In this document: piece by piece, positions 21,349 through 29,033 of the stretch
Position numbering within the stretch: the first letter of the stretch is position 1
How the letters are laid out: every line of letters starts with the position of its first letter
Origin: Dehalococcoidales bacterium
GTDB lineage: Bacteria > Chloroflexota > Dehalococcoidia > Dehalococcoidales > RBG-16-60-22
Assembly (NCBI GenBank): GCA_030603605.1
Contig: JAUVXN010000003.1
Location: 1 to 38,057 of the forward strand
Direction of reading: 5' to 3'
Length of the DNA stretch: 38,057 bases
The notes under the pieces: model-generated
What the model saw: the letters and a program-made list of their open reading frames with translations, nothing else
Databases searched by the model: none
What the model was told of the DNA's origin: nothing
Program-made: the position numbers and the translations under genes

Positions 21349-22923
21349 ATGAAAGTCCTAATCGCCGACCCCGTCTCCGAAAAAGGGATAGATATCCTGC
21401 ACCAGCACGCCCAGGTGGATGTTAAAACCGGGCTAAAAACCGAAGAGTTAATATCCATAATCGGCGACTATGAAGCCCTGATGGTGCGCAGCCAGACCAA
21501 GGTCACCGCCGAGGTAATAGCCGCCGGCAAAAAGCTGCAGATTATCGGGCGGGCGGGTGTCGGTGTGGACAACGTTGATATTGAAGAAGCCACCCGGCGG
21601 GGTATCGTGGTGGTTAATGCCCCCACCGGCAACACCATCTCCGCCGCCGAGCACACCATTGCCCTCCTCCTCGCCCTGGCCCGCCATATCCCCCAGGCCA
21701 ACGCCTCGCTCAAATCCGGCGCCTGGAAACGAAGTGAATTCATGGGCACCGAGGTGAGAAACAAGACGCTGGGCATTCTCGGCCTGGGCAATGTCGGCTC
21801 AGAAGTAGCCCGGCGCGCCCGGGGCCTGGAAATGAAGCTAATCGCCAACGACCCCTTTATCTCGGCGGAACATGCACTCAACCTGCAGGTAGAGCTGGTG
21901 CCGATGAAACAGCTATTCAAAGAAGCCGATTTCATCACCCTGCACACTCCGCTAACCGCTAAAACCAAGGGAATGCTTGGCGAGAAAGAGCTGGCCCTGG
22001 TCAAGCCCACCGTCCGAATCATCAACTGCGCCCGCGGCGCCCTCATCGACGAAGAAGCACTGGCCAAGGCGGTAAAGGAGGGGCGGGTGGCCGGCGCCGC
22101 TATAGACGTCTTCCCCACCGAACCGACTACGGAAAGCGTCCTTTTCGAAAGCGATAATATTATTGTTACCCCCCACCTGGGCGCCTCCACCACTGAAGCC
22201 CAGGTTATGGCCGCCCGGGACGTCGCCGAGCAGATTGTCGATGTCTTTAAGGGACACCCGGCCAAATATTCGGTCAATGCCCCCTTTATACCGGCGGAGA
22301 TGCTTTCGGCGCTGGCGCCCTTTATCAACGTGGCCGCCGCCGCGGGCCGGCTGGTCAGCCAGTTGGTTGAGGGACAGGTGAGCGCCATCCAGATTAAATA
22401 CAACGGCGAGATTGCCGAATATGATACCAAGGCCCTCAAAGCCGCCGCCCTAGGCGGACTGCTGGAGCAGGTAAGCGAGGAGCGGGTCAACCTGGTTAAC
22501 GCCGATATCGTGGCCAAACGGCGCGGCCTGGCGGTGGTGGAGCAGGAAGAGGCCGAGAGCGAGAACTATGCCAGCCTGATTACGGTAGAAGCCACCACCA
22601 GCGCCGGGGTCACCACCGTCGCCGGAACGGTAATGCGCGGGGAGGTCCACATCGTCCGGATTGATAACTACTGGATTGATATTGTCCCCACCGGCGGCTA
22701 TTTCCTGTTCTGCGACCACCTCGACCGCCCCGGCTTAATCGGCGCCGCCGGCAGGATAACCGGGGAAGCCGATATAAACATCAGCTTCATGCACCTGAGC
22801 CGCCTAAAACCCCGCGGGCAGGCCCTGATGATACTGGCCCTGGACGAAGACTTAACCGAAAAACAGCGCCAGCAGATACTGGCCCTGCCTGATGTCTACT
22901 CCGCCAAAGTGGTAAAGCTGTAA
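21349..22923 (+). CDS. serA: D-3-phosphoglycerate dehydrogenase
   Basis: A 524-residue long-form SerA. The NAD-binding motif LGLGNVGSEVARRA (near residue 145), the catalytic CARGALIDEEAL and TPHLGAST region, and FPTEP are all present. The C-terminal half holds the regulatory allosteric-substrate-binding domain and an ACT domain (RPGLIGAAGRITGEADINIS), by which serine normally inhibits the enzyme. It oxidises 3-phosphoglycerate to 3-phosphohydroxypyruvate, the first step of serine synthesis. ATG 21349 follows the aminotransferase stop by two bases, so the genes are co-translated. The gene is complete and GC-rich like the rest of this block. Confidence 0.96.
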   Translation: MKVLIADPVSEKGIDILHQHAQVDVKTGLKTEELISIIGDYEALMVRSQTKVTAEVIAAGKKLQIIGRAGVGVDNVDIEEATRRGIVVVNAPTGNTISAAEHTIALLLALARHIPQANASLKSGAWKRSEFMGTEVRNKTLGILGLGNVGSEVARRARGLEMKLIANDPFISAEHALNLQVELVPMKQLFKEADFITLHTPLTAKTKGMLGEKELALVKPTVRIINCARGALIDEEALAKAVKEGRVAGAAIDVFPTEPTTESVLFESDNIIVTPHLGASTTEAQVMAARDVAEQIVDVFKGHPAKYSVNAPFIPAEMLSALAPFINVAAAAGRLVSQLVEGQVSAIQIKYNGEIAEYDTKALKAAALGGLLEQVSEERVNLVNADIVAKRRGLAVVEQEEAESENYASLITVEATTSAGVTTVAGTVMRGEVHIVRIDNYWIDIVPTGGYFLFCDHLDRPGLIGAAGRITGEADINISFMHLSRLKPRGQALMILALDEDLTEKQRQQILALPDVYSAKVVKL

Positions 22924-22954
22924 GCAAATACCAACACCACCCGATACCCCCGGA

Positions 22955-23878
22955 TTACATCTCAAAACTCGCTTTGAAGAAACTGGCGATTTTGCGTCTG
23001 ATAAAAGGATACCACAGCCAGATGGTAGCGTGGGTTGCCGGCAGCCACATTATATCCGGCCGGCCGCATGCCCTCCAGAAATCGAGGGCGGCGTCGGCGG
23101 AAATAGCCTCGTCCCAGCGGGCGTTAATCATCAATACCTGGCGTTGCCGCAGGCGGTAGGCAAAAGTCATCGGGTCTATCAGGAAACTCTCCCGGGCAGG
23201 GGTGACATATTCAACCCCCTTTTCGGCCACTTCGGCAAGGTATCGCATATAAGACTGCTGAATACTCTGGTACTCCGCCTCGGTACGTTTATAATCCTTG
23301 ATGATAGCACTTAGCTGGCTCATACGGTTTATCTTCTCGCTGTTACCGGCGGATACAATAAACACGCCGGCGCTAACACGCTCGTCTATCCCCATAGCTA
23401 TGGCAGAAACAAAGCCTCCAAAGCTTATCCCCGCCACCGCTACCCTCTCCCCGTCTATTTCTTCCCTATTAATCGCCCAATCAATCACCTGGCGCACTTC
23501 AATCACCGAAGCCTGGTATATCTGGAACCATTCCTTGGGAGCAAAGACGGGATACCGCTTTTTCATGTTTTCCGGCAGACGGCTTGAGTGCAATAAGAGG
23601 TATAGAATCACGCAGGCGGTGCCATTACTGGCCAGAGACCTGGCCAGCAGCTTGCAGGGGATTACGCTATGGTCTCCCATCCCGTGAAGCAAGATAACCA
23701 GCGGTGCACGGCTTGACCCCTGTGGCTGGAAGTATTCGCCCCTAACAATGCTTCTCCCCCAGTGGCCGTTGTGAACAGCCGAGGGGAAGTCGACCCCGTG
23801 CCATGCCCACTTCCCGGTCGTTTTCTTCAAACGCAGGTTGAAGCTCGGCTCGCCACTCTGATAAATATACGGGTCCAA
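22955..23878 (-). CDS. Alpha/beta hydrolase
   Basis: A 307-residue protein. LVILLHGMGDHS is the oxyanion loop, GISFGG carries the nucleophilic Ser, NARWDEAI the acid and PATHATIW the His, in the right order for an alpha/beta hydrolase. The layout resembles dienelactone-hydrolase or prolyl-oligopeptidase-type esterases. No signal peptide is seen, though the C-terminal IWLWYPFIRRKIASFF is hydrophobic and basic and may touch the membrane. It lies downstream of the sugar-phosphate isomerase on the same strand by 18 bases, so they are likely co-transcribed. The substrate is unknown. Confidence 0.82.
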   Translation of the reverse strand: MDPYIYQSGEPSFNLRLKKTTGKWAWHGVDFPSAVHNGHWGRSIVRGEYFQPQGSSRAPLVILLHGMGDHSVIPCKLLARSLASNGTACVILYLLLHSSRLPENMKKRYPVFAPKEWFQIYQASVIEVRQVIDWAINREEIDGERVAVAGISFGGFVSAIAMGIDERVSAGVFIVSAGNSEKINRMSQLSAIIKDYKRTEAEYQSIQQSYMRYLAEVAEKGVEYVTPARESFLIDPMTFAYRLRQRQVLMINARWDEAISADAALDFWRACGRPDIMWLPATHATIWLWYPFIRRKIASFFKASFEM

Positions 23879-23896
23879 CTTTTTAACCTTTTTATT

Positions 23897-24973
23897 TTAG
23901 CCGCCACCGGCATTAAACCGGGCCAGGTAGCCCTTAACAAAGTCCACGGCAGCTAACGGCGTGGGGTCAATCTCGTTTAGCATCGCCAGATATAAGCTGA
24001 CGTAATCCCCGAAGAGAACCAGGCTCATCACCTGCGCCAGCGCCGTTTCCCCCACCGCCTCTACCACCTCATGGCTGATTGCCGATTCAGCCAGCAGTTT
24101 AGCCGTAGCTTCATAGTGAAGCCGGCTCCGGGGGCTAAAAAGGGTGGAACGCAGCAAAACCACAAATACCCTGTCCTTTACTTCGGGGGGAAAATCATAG
24201 CCCACCGCGGCATTATGATTTAGCTCGGGGAAAAGCTCAAAGAAAGCCCAGGCCTTGCTGTTCTCGTTAAGCTGGTTTTTCCAGCGCCGGGCCACCTCCG
24301 ATAGCACCTCCCCACCGTAGATTACTGCCAGGTGCCCCCACAGCCTGGCCGCCAGCTGCTTGGCCGGGTTGGAGGCAAGAGGTCTAGTTTCCACCACATC
24401 CCCGGCTAATTTATCCAAAGCCTCTAGCGCCTGCTTTAAATCGGCTGATTTATCAACAAGCAGGCCGAGCTTCTGAAAGATACCAACCAGAGGGACAAAG
24501 CTGTGCGGAAAGGCGGCGCGGGGAGGTGCCTGGTAATCTATGCTAAAGACAGGAATGCCCTCTTTTTCCGCCAGCTGTTTTAGCCTGCCACCGGCGGTGA
24601 TCGCCAGCTTTTTGGCCGGGGTTTTGAGTGATGCGGTGAAGGCGGATAGAGTCTCCTCGGTATTCCCCGAGTAACTTGAGGCAATGACCAGGGTGCTCCG
24701 GTCAACGAACGGAGGCAAGCCGTAGTCACGGTGCACCCAGACCGGCACCTTGCTTTCCGTCAGAGCCAGGCGGCGTGCTATGTCACCACCAATAGCCGAA
24801 CCACCCACCCCCAGGATAACAACCTTATCCACCGGGCTGTATTCCGGGGGCAGAGCAAACCTCAAGACTTTTTCCCAAGCCAACCGGCATTGCTCGGGGA
24901 ACTGGTGCATATGGTCAAGCATCCCCGCAGCATCAAGCCGTCGGTAAATAAGGAGGTCATCCAAATCAACCAT
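23897..24973 (-). CDS. Bifunctional phosphoglucose/phosphomannose isomerase
   Basis: A 358-residue protein. VVILGVGGSAIGGDIARR and SSYSGNTEETL are the two sugar-phosphate-binding motifs of the SIS fold, and ELNHNAAVGYD fits the active-site region of the archaeal-type bifunctional enzyme, which interconverts glucose-6-P, mannose-6-P and fructose-6-P. The size agrees with the family (300-360). The promoter at 25009-25037 lies just upstream and its leader is short. It is first in a unit with the hydrolase. The reaction links glycolysis to mannose-derived polymers and glycolipids. Confidence 0.9.
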   Translation of the reverse strand: MVDLDDLLIYRRLDAAGMLDHMHQFPEQCRLAWEKVLRFALPPEYSPVDKVVILGVGGSAIGGDIARRLALTESKVPVWVHRDYGLPPFVDRSTLVIASSYSGNTEETLSAFTASLKTPAKKLAITAGGRLKQLAEKEGIPVFSIDYQAPPRAAFPHSFVPLVGIFQKLGLLVDKSADLKQALEALDKLAGDVVETRPLASNPAKQLAARLWGHLAVIYGGEVLSEVARRWKNQLNENSKAWAFFELFPELNHNAAVGYDFPPEVKDRVFVVLLRSTLFSPRSRLHYEATAKLLAESAISHEVVEAVGETALAQVMSLVLFGDYVSLYLAMLNEIDPTPLAAVDFVKGYLARFNAGGG

Positions 24974-25008
24974 GGCTAACCCACCGCCTCCTGAGCCATA
25001 AGTGCCCT

Positions 25009-25037
25009 ATTATAGCATCCAGAACCGATAAGCTCAA
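25009..25037 (-). promoter_or_regulatory. Promoter of the isomerase gene
   Basis: On the minus strand TTGAGC (25032-25037), a 17-bp spacer and a perfect TATAAT (25009-25014), about 35 bases before the isomerase start at 24973. Confidence 0.65.
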
Positions 25038-25064
25038 TTGAATCTGGCAAAACAAAGGGTAATC

Positions 25065-25093
25065 TTTACAAAGCGGGTTATCGGAGCTAAAAT
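25065..25093 (+). promoter_or_regulatory. Promoter of tRNA-Val
   Basis: TTTACA (25065-25070), a 17-bp spacer and TAAAAT (25088-25093), ending 12 bases before the tRNA. Confidence 0.6.
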
Positions 25094-25104
25094 AGGTATG
25101 ATTC

Positions 25105-25178
25105 GGGCGGTTAGCTCAGTTGGTTAGAGCGCTTGCTTCACACGCAAGAGGTCACTGGTTCGAGTCCAGTACCGCCCA
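25105..25178 (+). tRNA. tRNA-Val (CAC)
   Basis: A complete 74-base cloverleaf: acceptor GGGCGGT pairs with ACCGCCC, the D-arm is TAGCTCAGTTGGTTAGAGC, the anticodon stem CTTGC/GCAAG encloses TTCACAC with anticodon CAC (valine), and the T-arm is CTGGTTCGAGTCCAG. The CCA end is not encoded. It is directly followed by a tyrosine recombinase gene, a common pairing because these enzymes insert elements at tRNA 3' ends. Confidence 0.97.
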
Positions 25179-25258
25179 TTTTCGCACCGATTCTATCCGG
25201 GGAACCGGGGCTGAGGGAGTTGCTTGAGGTACTGCTTGGACCGGAGGGGAGGAGAAGG

Positions 25259-26137
25259 TTGGAGCTGAGGGACAAGACAAACGACGAGCTTTTCACCCTC
25301 TACGACGCCGATCTGGTGTTGAGGGTGAGAAACGCCAGAAACCTGGATAATGAGAGTCGGCTGCTGGCCAGGTTCCGGCAGTACCTGAACGGCTATAAGC
25401 CGAGTTCCGAGCTGGCAAAGGTATTTCTAAGCCACTATGCCAACCGAAAACCACGGACGCTGGCCCGATACGCAGCTACCATCAAGTCATTCATGAAATG
25501 GTACGGCGAGCCGATGGATAACTTCAGGATAAAGGTGCCCCGGTCGCTGCCCCCCTACACCGAGGACAGCGACGTTGACAAGCTCCGCCAGGCCATAGCG
25601 GGTAAGAAAACACATAGGGGCACCATCACCCGCGACAGCCTGCTGGTGGATCTGGCCCTCAGCACCGGCATGAGAAGGGCGGAACTGGCCGCACTGGAGC
25701 CGAAAGACATACACTCCGATTTCTTAATCGCGCACGGCAAAGGTAAGAAGGACCGGGTCATTCCCCTGCTGCCGGCTATAGCCATGAGGCTGCATAACTT
25801 CACACAGGGAATGAAGCCGGATGAGAATGTGTTCAAGCTGAAACCTGCATGTATCGGCAACAAGATAAGGTTTTTCGCCCTGAAGGCCGGCCTCAATAAT
25901 TTTCATACCCATACGATGCGGCACAAGTTCGCCACCGACCTGTTGGAAAGGGGCGGCGATATCAGATCGGTACAGGAGCTGCTGGGGCATACCGATCTGT
26001 CAACCACCCAGGTTTACCTGGCAATCACAGATAAGCGGATTCGTGAAACAGTGGACCTGCTGGATGGTCCGCCAAAGCAGAGGCGCGGGCAATCAGGCCA
26101 TGACGCAGCAGACGGGATCCATCCGGTAGTCTATTAA
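25259..26137 (+). CDS. Tyrosine recombinase/integrase (XerC/D-like)
   Basis: About 292 residues. The catalytic set is complete: STGMRRAEL (Arg), HGKGKKDR (Lys), HTMRHKFATDL (His-x-x-Arg), LLGHTDLSTTQVY (His and the nucleophile Tyr). An N-terminal SAM-like DNA-binding domain precedes it. The open frame runs back into tRNA-Val, which cannot be coding; TTG 25259 has GGAGGGGAGGA just upstream and is the likely start. Its position 80 bases after the tRNA suggests an integrated element, but no copy of the tRNA 3' end recurs in this window. It is GC-rich like the block to its left. A chromosome-dimer XerC-type role cannot be excluded. Confidence 0.88.
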   Translation: MELRDKTNDELFTLYDADLVLRVRNARNLDNESRLLARFRQYLNGYKPSSELAKVFLSHYANRKPRTLARYAATIKSFMKWYGEPMDNFRIKVPRSLPPYTEDSDVDKLRQAIAGKKTHRGTITRDSLLVDLALSTGMRRAELAALEPKDIHSDFLIAHGKGKKDRVIPLLPAIAMRLHNFTQGMKPDENVFKLKPACIGNKIRFFALKAGLNNFHTHTMRHKFATDLLERGGDIRSVQELLGHTDLSTTQVYLAITDKRIRETVDLLDGPPKQRRGQSGHDAADGIHPVVY

Positions 26138-26300
26138 GCAGTCAAACAGGTTAAAGCCAAAGGGCTGTCGGGGTGGTGATGGCTATTATAAAATGATGTT
26201 AAACAAATACTCGGAGAACTCTGTCGAGGTGAAAATAGAATATTGGATAGAGGATTAGGCCTCTTCCCCATTGAAACTGCAATCGCCAGTATCGTCGTGT

Positions 26301-27062
26301 TTAAGGTTTACTGCTATCATCATCCATAAGAACCTGCATTGGTAGCTCTTTGAAGGGTAATTGCAGAACTCTCATCATATCCATTGCGTTATGCGGGGCG
26401 TATCCCTGCCAGTGGTTGTTGAATAGGGCGAAGGTGTATTGTGCCCCACCCGAGAAAGCTCTGACTTCCTCCGCCAGCTCGTGTATCTCGATATCTGAAT
26501 AAAGATATTTGTAGCGGGTTTCGCTATCTCCTTTCCACCACATCTCTTTATTCCTGCCATGAAAGCGGAAGTAAGCCGTATCCGAGGTTACCGGTACCTC
26601 GGCTGCTATTGAAGATTGGAACTTCGGTTCATCAATCTTTACCCAGGTAACGTTATTTTCCCTTAGAAAGCGGGCGGTGCTTTCATCGTCGCTCCAGCTC
26701 CGGTGTCTTAGTTCAATTGCCAGCCTGTACTCATTGAAAGTCTTGATAACTGCGGTAAGTATTTGTTTCCCAAAACCGTCATTCTTGAAGCTCGGCGGAA
26801 ATTGTGCGAGCAGAGCCCCCAGCTTCCCGTACCTGGCCAGCGGCTCGAGGCTACGCTTGAACAGGTCGACGTCGTCCTGGGATATCGCTGCCACTTCACC
26901 GGTGGCCTCTTCATACATCTTGGGGTGGGTGAACTTCTGCCAGAGTTTGACAGTAAATAGAAAATCTTCGGGGACTCGCTTGACCCAGTTATAGACATAG
27001 CCGGGATTAGGCGGCCTGTAGAATGAGCTGTTGATTTCTCCAAGTAAACAATCTATCATCAT
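26301..27062 (-). CDS. DUF72 family protein, apparently lacking its N-terminus
   Basis: A 253-residue protein with DUF72 motifs: EINSSFYRPPNP, FLFTVKLWQKFTH, LAIELRHRSW and AYFRFHGRN. The family has a TIM-barrel fold and no firmly assigned function. Usual members begin with a strand holding GTSGW some 30-35 residues before EINSSFY; here only MMIDCLLG precedes it. The upstream DNA is occupied by the uspA-type promoter and gene, so the 5' end seems to have been lost or overwritten. Whether the shortened protein folds is unclear. No strong ribosome site precedes the ATG. Confidence 0.8.
   Translation of the reverse strand: MMIDCLLGEINSSFYRPPNPGYVYNWVKRVPEDFLFTVKLWQKFTHPKMYEEATGEVAAISQDDVDLFKRSLEPLARYGKLGALLAQFPPSFKNDGFGKQILTAVIKTFNEYRLAIELRHRSWSDDESTARFLRENNVTWVKIDEPKFQSSIAAEVPVTSDTAYFRFHGRNKEMWWKGDSETRYKYLYSDIEIHELAEEVRAFSGGAQYTFALFNNHWQGYAPHNAMDMMRVLQLPFKELPMQVLMDDDSSKP
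27031..27059 (+). promoter_or_regulatory. Promoter of the universal stress protein gene
   Basis: TTGATT (27031-27036), a 17-bp spacer and TATCAT (27054-27059). It lies inside the first codons of the DUF72 gene on the other strand, which suggests the DUF72 start was trimmed by a rearrangement here. Confidence 0.55.
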
Positions 27063-27093
27063 AAGTAGGAAACCTGTTATTGGGGGTGAGAAA

Positions 27094-27987
27094 ATGTACG
27101 AAAGAATTCTTGTTCCGTTGGACGGTTCGCAGTTAGCCGAGGTAGTCCTGCCCTACGCTGAGGAGCTGGCCGGAAGACTGGGTTCCGAGGTTACCCTGCT
27201 ATCGGTTAGCGAATCGGATGAGACCGATCGTTATCATGAGGCCCTGACATATATAATGAGGATGGTCGAGCCTACAAAGCAGGGTGCCGAAAGGAATCTT
27301 GGGAAACTGGTAGCAAAGGAAGTCAAAGTAGACTCAAGAACTTTAGTTGGTCATCCTGCCGACGAGATTGTGGACTATGCAGGGAAAGCTGATATTGGCC
27401 TGATTGTCATGGCAACCCATGGCCGCTCCGGTATTAAACGCTTGGCTCTCGGAAGCGTGGCCGAAAAAGTAGTGAGGACTGCCAAGCAACCGGTAGCGCT
27501 CATCAGGGCCAAGGGTGCCCGTCCTGACGTGCGCGAGAAGGGCATACTGAACAAGGCACTTGTCCCTCTGGATGGCTCAAAGGAAAGTGAAGCAGCAATT
27601 CCCTACATCGAGGAGCTTGCCTCTAGGCTCAAGGGGGAAGTTGTCCTTTTCCAGGTGTTAGCACCAACTCACTATGTTAGCGCTGGGGAGACAGCCACCC
27701 AAGTTCCCTACACTGTTGAAGAGATGAAGCCGCTAAAGGTCAGCGCTGGAGATTACCTAAAAAAGGTGGCAGGTAGACTTGAGGGCAAAGGTATCACCAC
27801 AAGGTCTGAAGTAAGGGTTGGCTCCGCGGCTGAGGAGATTATCAAGCTCGCCGACGAACTGTATGTCGATATGGTGGCTATGTCAACACACGGGCGCTCT
27901 GGCGTCAGCCGTTGGGCCTTCGGGAGCGTTGCCGATAAGGTTCTACATGCAGGGAACACGCCACTCTTGCTGGTAAGGGTGTCGTGA
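27094..27987 (+). CDS. Tandem-domain universal stress protein
   Basis: About 297 residues from ATG 27094 behind GGGGGTGAG; upstream codons to 27031 would overlap the promoter. Two UspA domains follow each other (residues 1-145 and 155-297). Each starts with ILVPLDGS or ALVPLDGS and ends with ATHGRSG-x10-GSVAEKVVR or STHGRSG-x10-GSVADKVLH, the ATP-binding G-2x-G-9x-G(S/T) motif. Such proteins bind ATP and support survival under energy or redox stress. It is followed by an Hsp20 gene and preceded by the divergent DUF72, forming a small stress cluster. Confidence 0.92.
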   Translation: MYERILVPLDGSQLAEVVLPYAEELAGRLGSEVTLLSVSESDETDRYHEALTYIMRMVEPTKQGAERNLGKLVAKEVKVDSRTLVGHPADEIVDYAGKADIGLIVMATHGRSGIKRLALGSVAEKVVRTAKQPVALIRAKGARPDVREKGILNKALVPLDGSKESEAAIPYIEELASRLKGEVVLFQVLAPTHYVSAGETATQVPYTVEEMKPLKVSAGDYLKKVAGRLEGKGITTRSEVRVGSAAEEIIKLADELYVDMVAMSTHGRSGVSRWAFGSVADKVLHAGNTPLLLVRVS

Positions 27988-28028
27988 GCTAGCGAGGTTT
28001 CCTTGCGTTAAAATGGTTGAAAAAGGCA

Positions 28029-28057
28029 TTGACGAGGAGGAAGCTTAAGCCTACTAT
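28029..28057 (+). promoter_or_regulatory. Possible promoter of the hsp20 gene
   Basis: TTGACG (28029-28034), a 17-bp spacer and TACTAT (28052-28057) in the 291-base gap between the stress protein and Hsp20. No CIRCE element (TTAGCACTC and its inverse) is present. The leader would be over 200 bases long, so the call is weak. Nothing else was recognised in the gap. Confidence 0.35.
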
Positions 28058-28278
28058 TTTTTGTTGCCCAGCGTCTCGGCAAATGTTGATAATTTGGTAC
28101 AAGCGAAGTACTCTGTTAAATCCTAGGCTTAGGCAGCTAGCTATGTTCTATTCAGAGCTAATAGTCTACTTCAGGGACTATTTTATTTATTTGTTGAAGC
28201 ATGTTGATGTGCCGTCTAAAGGTCTGGGGAGCGGGACCTTGGTTGAGACAATAAGCTAAAGGAGGTTAAGCTATAGCA

Positions 28279-28794
28279 ATGGAAAGACGGAGGCCAGGAC
28301 GGGGGTTAGTTCCATGGAGCCCATTCAGGGAGCTAGAAGAGTTGGGGCGGCGTTTTGAGGACATCTTTGTCCGACCATCTCTATCCGCAATGTGGAGGCA
28401 CCTTCCCGTAGAGGTGAGGGGTTGGGTGCCCTCCATCGAGGTATTCGAGAAAGAAGATAAATATGTGGTGAAGGCTGAACTCCCGGGGATGAAGGAGGAG
28501 GACATAGATGTCTCCGTTGCTGGCGAGACATTGACGATAAAGGGGGAGCGAAAGGCTGAGGCTGAGGTCAAGGAAGAAGACTACTACTGCTGTGAGCGTT
28601 CTTACGGTAGCTTCTTCCGCTCAATGGCTCTGCCCTCTAATGTAGATGCCAAAAAGATTGAAGCCAGTTATGAGGACGGAGTCCTGGAGGTCAGCCTTCC
28701 CAAAGTCGCTGAGGTTAAGCCTAAGAAGGTTACACTCTCAGTTAAGAAGAAGGAGACGGCCAGCAGCAAGAAGAAGGTGAAAGCCAGTAAGTAG
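28279..28794 (+). CDS. Hsp20/alpha-crystallin small heat-shock protein
   Basis: A 171-residue protein. The alpha-crystallin domain runs from about residue 53 (WVPSIEVFEKEDKYVVKAEL) to 155, with PGMKEEDIDVSVAGETLTIK and the strand SYEDGVLEVSLPK. The N-terminal arm has WSPFREL, typical of bacterial members, and the C-terminus is a Lys/Ser-rich tail. It would hold unfolded proteins as a large oligomer without ATP. AAAGGAGGT lies 12 bases before the ATG, a long spacing. An unrelated alpha-crystallin-like domain is fused to the ArsA-type ATPase at 5955. Confidence 0.92.
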   Translation: MERRRPGRGLVPWSPFRELEELGRRFEDIFVRPSLSAMWRHLPVEVRGWVPSIEVFEKEDKYVVKAELPGMKEEDIDVSVAGETLTIKGERKAEAEVKEEDYYCCERSYGSFFRSMALPSNVDAKKIEASYEDGVLEVSLPKVAEVKPKKVTLSVKKKETASSKKKVKASK

Positions 28795-29033
28795 CTTGAT
28801 GGAATCTATTCATCCCGCTTCCCGACCTTCCCGTTAAAGAGATTTAGCCTGGATTTGAGGGTTCTAAACCGTTTAAGAACTTCAAGCCTGATGCCAAGTT
28901 CTTTAAGTTGCATATATAGCGAGGCTCGCTATTTTGATGCCGGCAAACGCGATAAGAATCTGCCCCGGGAGACTATTAAACCAGCCGACGAGTTTTCACA
29001 TTGTTTTTCCCCGGTGTCCCCTTCCCCCCATGG
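28795..29033. other. Intergenic region without recognisable gene
   Basis: About 240 bases between the convergent hsp20 and UbiB-type genes. No convincing frame, strong hairpin or repeat was seen. Confidence 0.5.

Noticed and set aside
12458..25178. tRNA-Lys-like scar and tRNA-Val as a matching pair of attachment sites
   Set aside because: Their 3' ends share only the general T-loop sequence, not a continuous direct repeat.
28017..28259. An 80-codon open frame between the stress protein and Hsp20
   Set aside because: It needs a TTG start without a ribosome site, has no family features and irregular composition.
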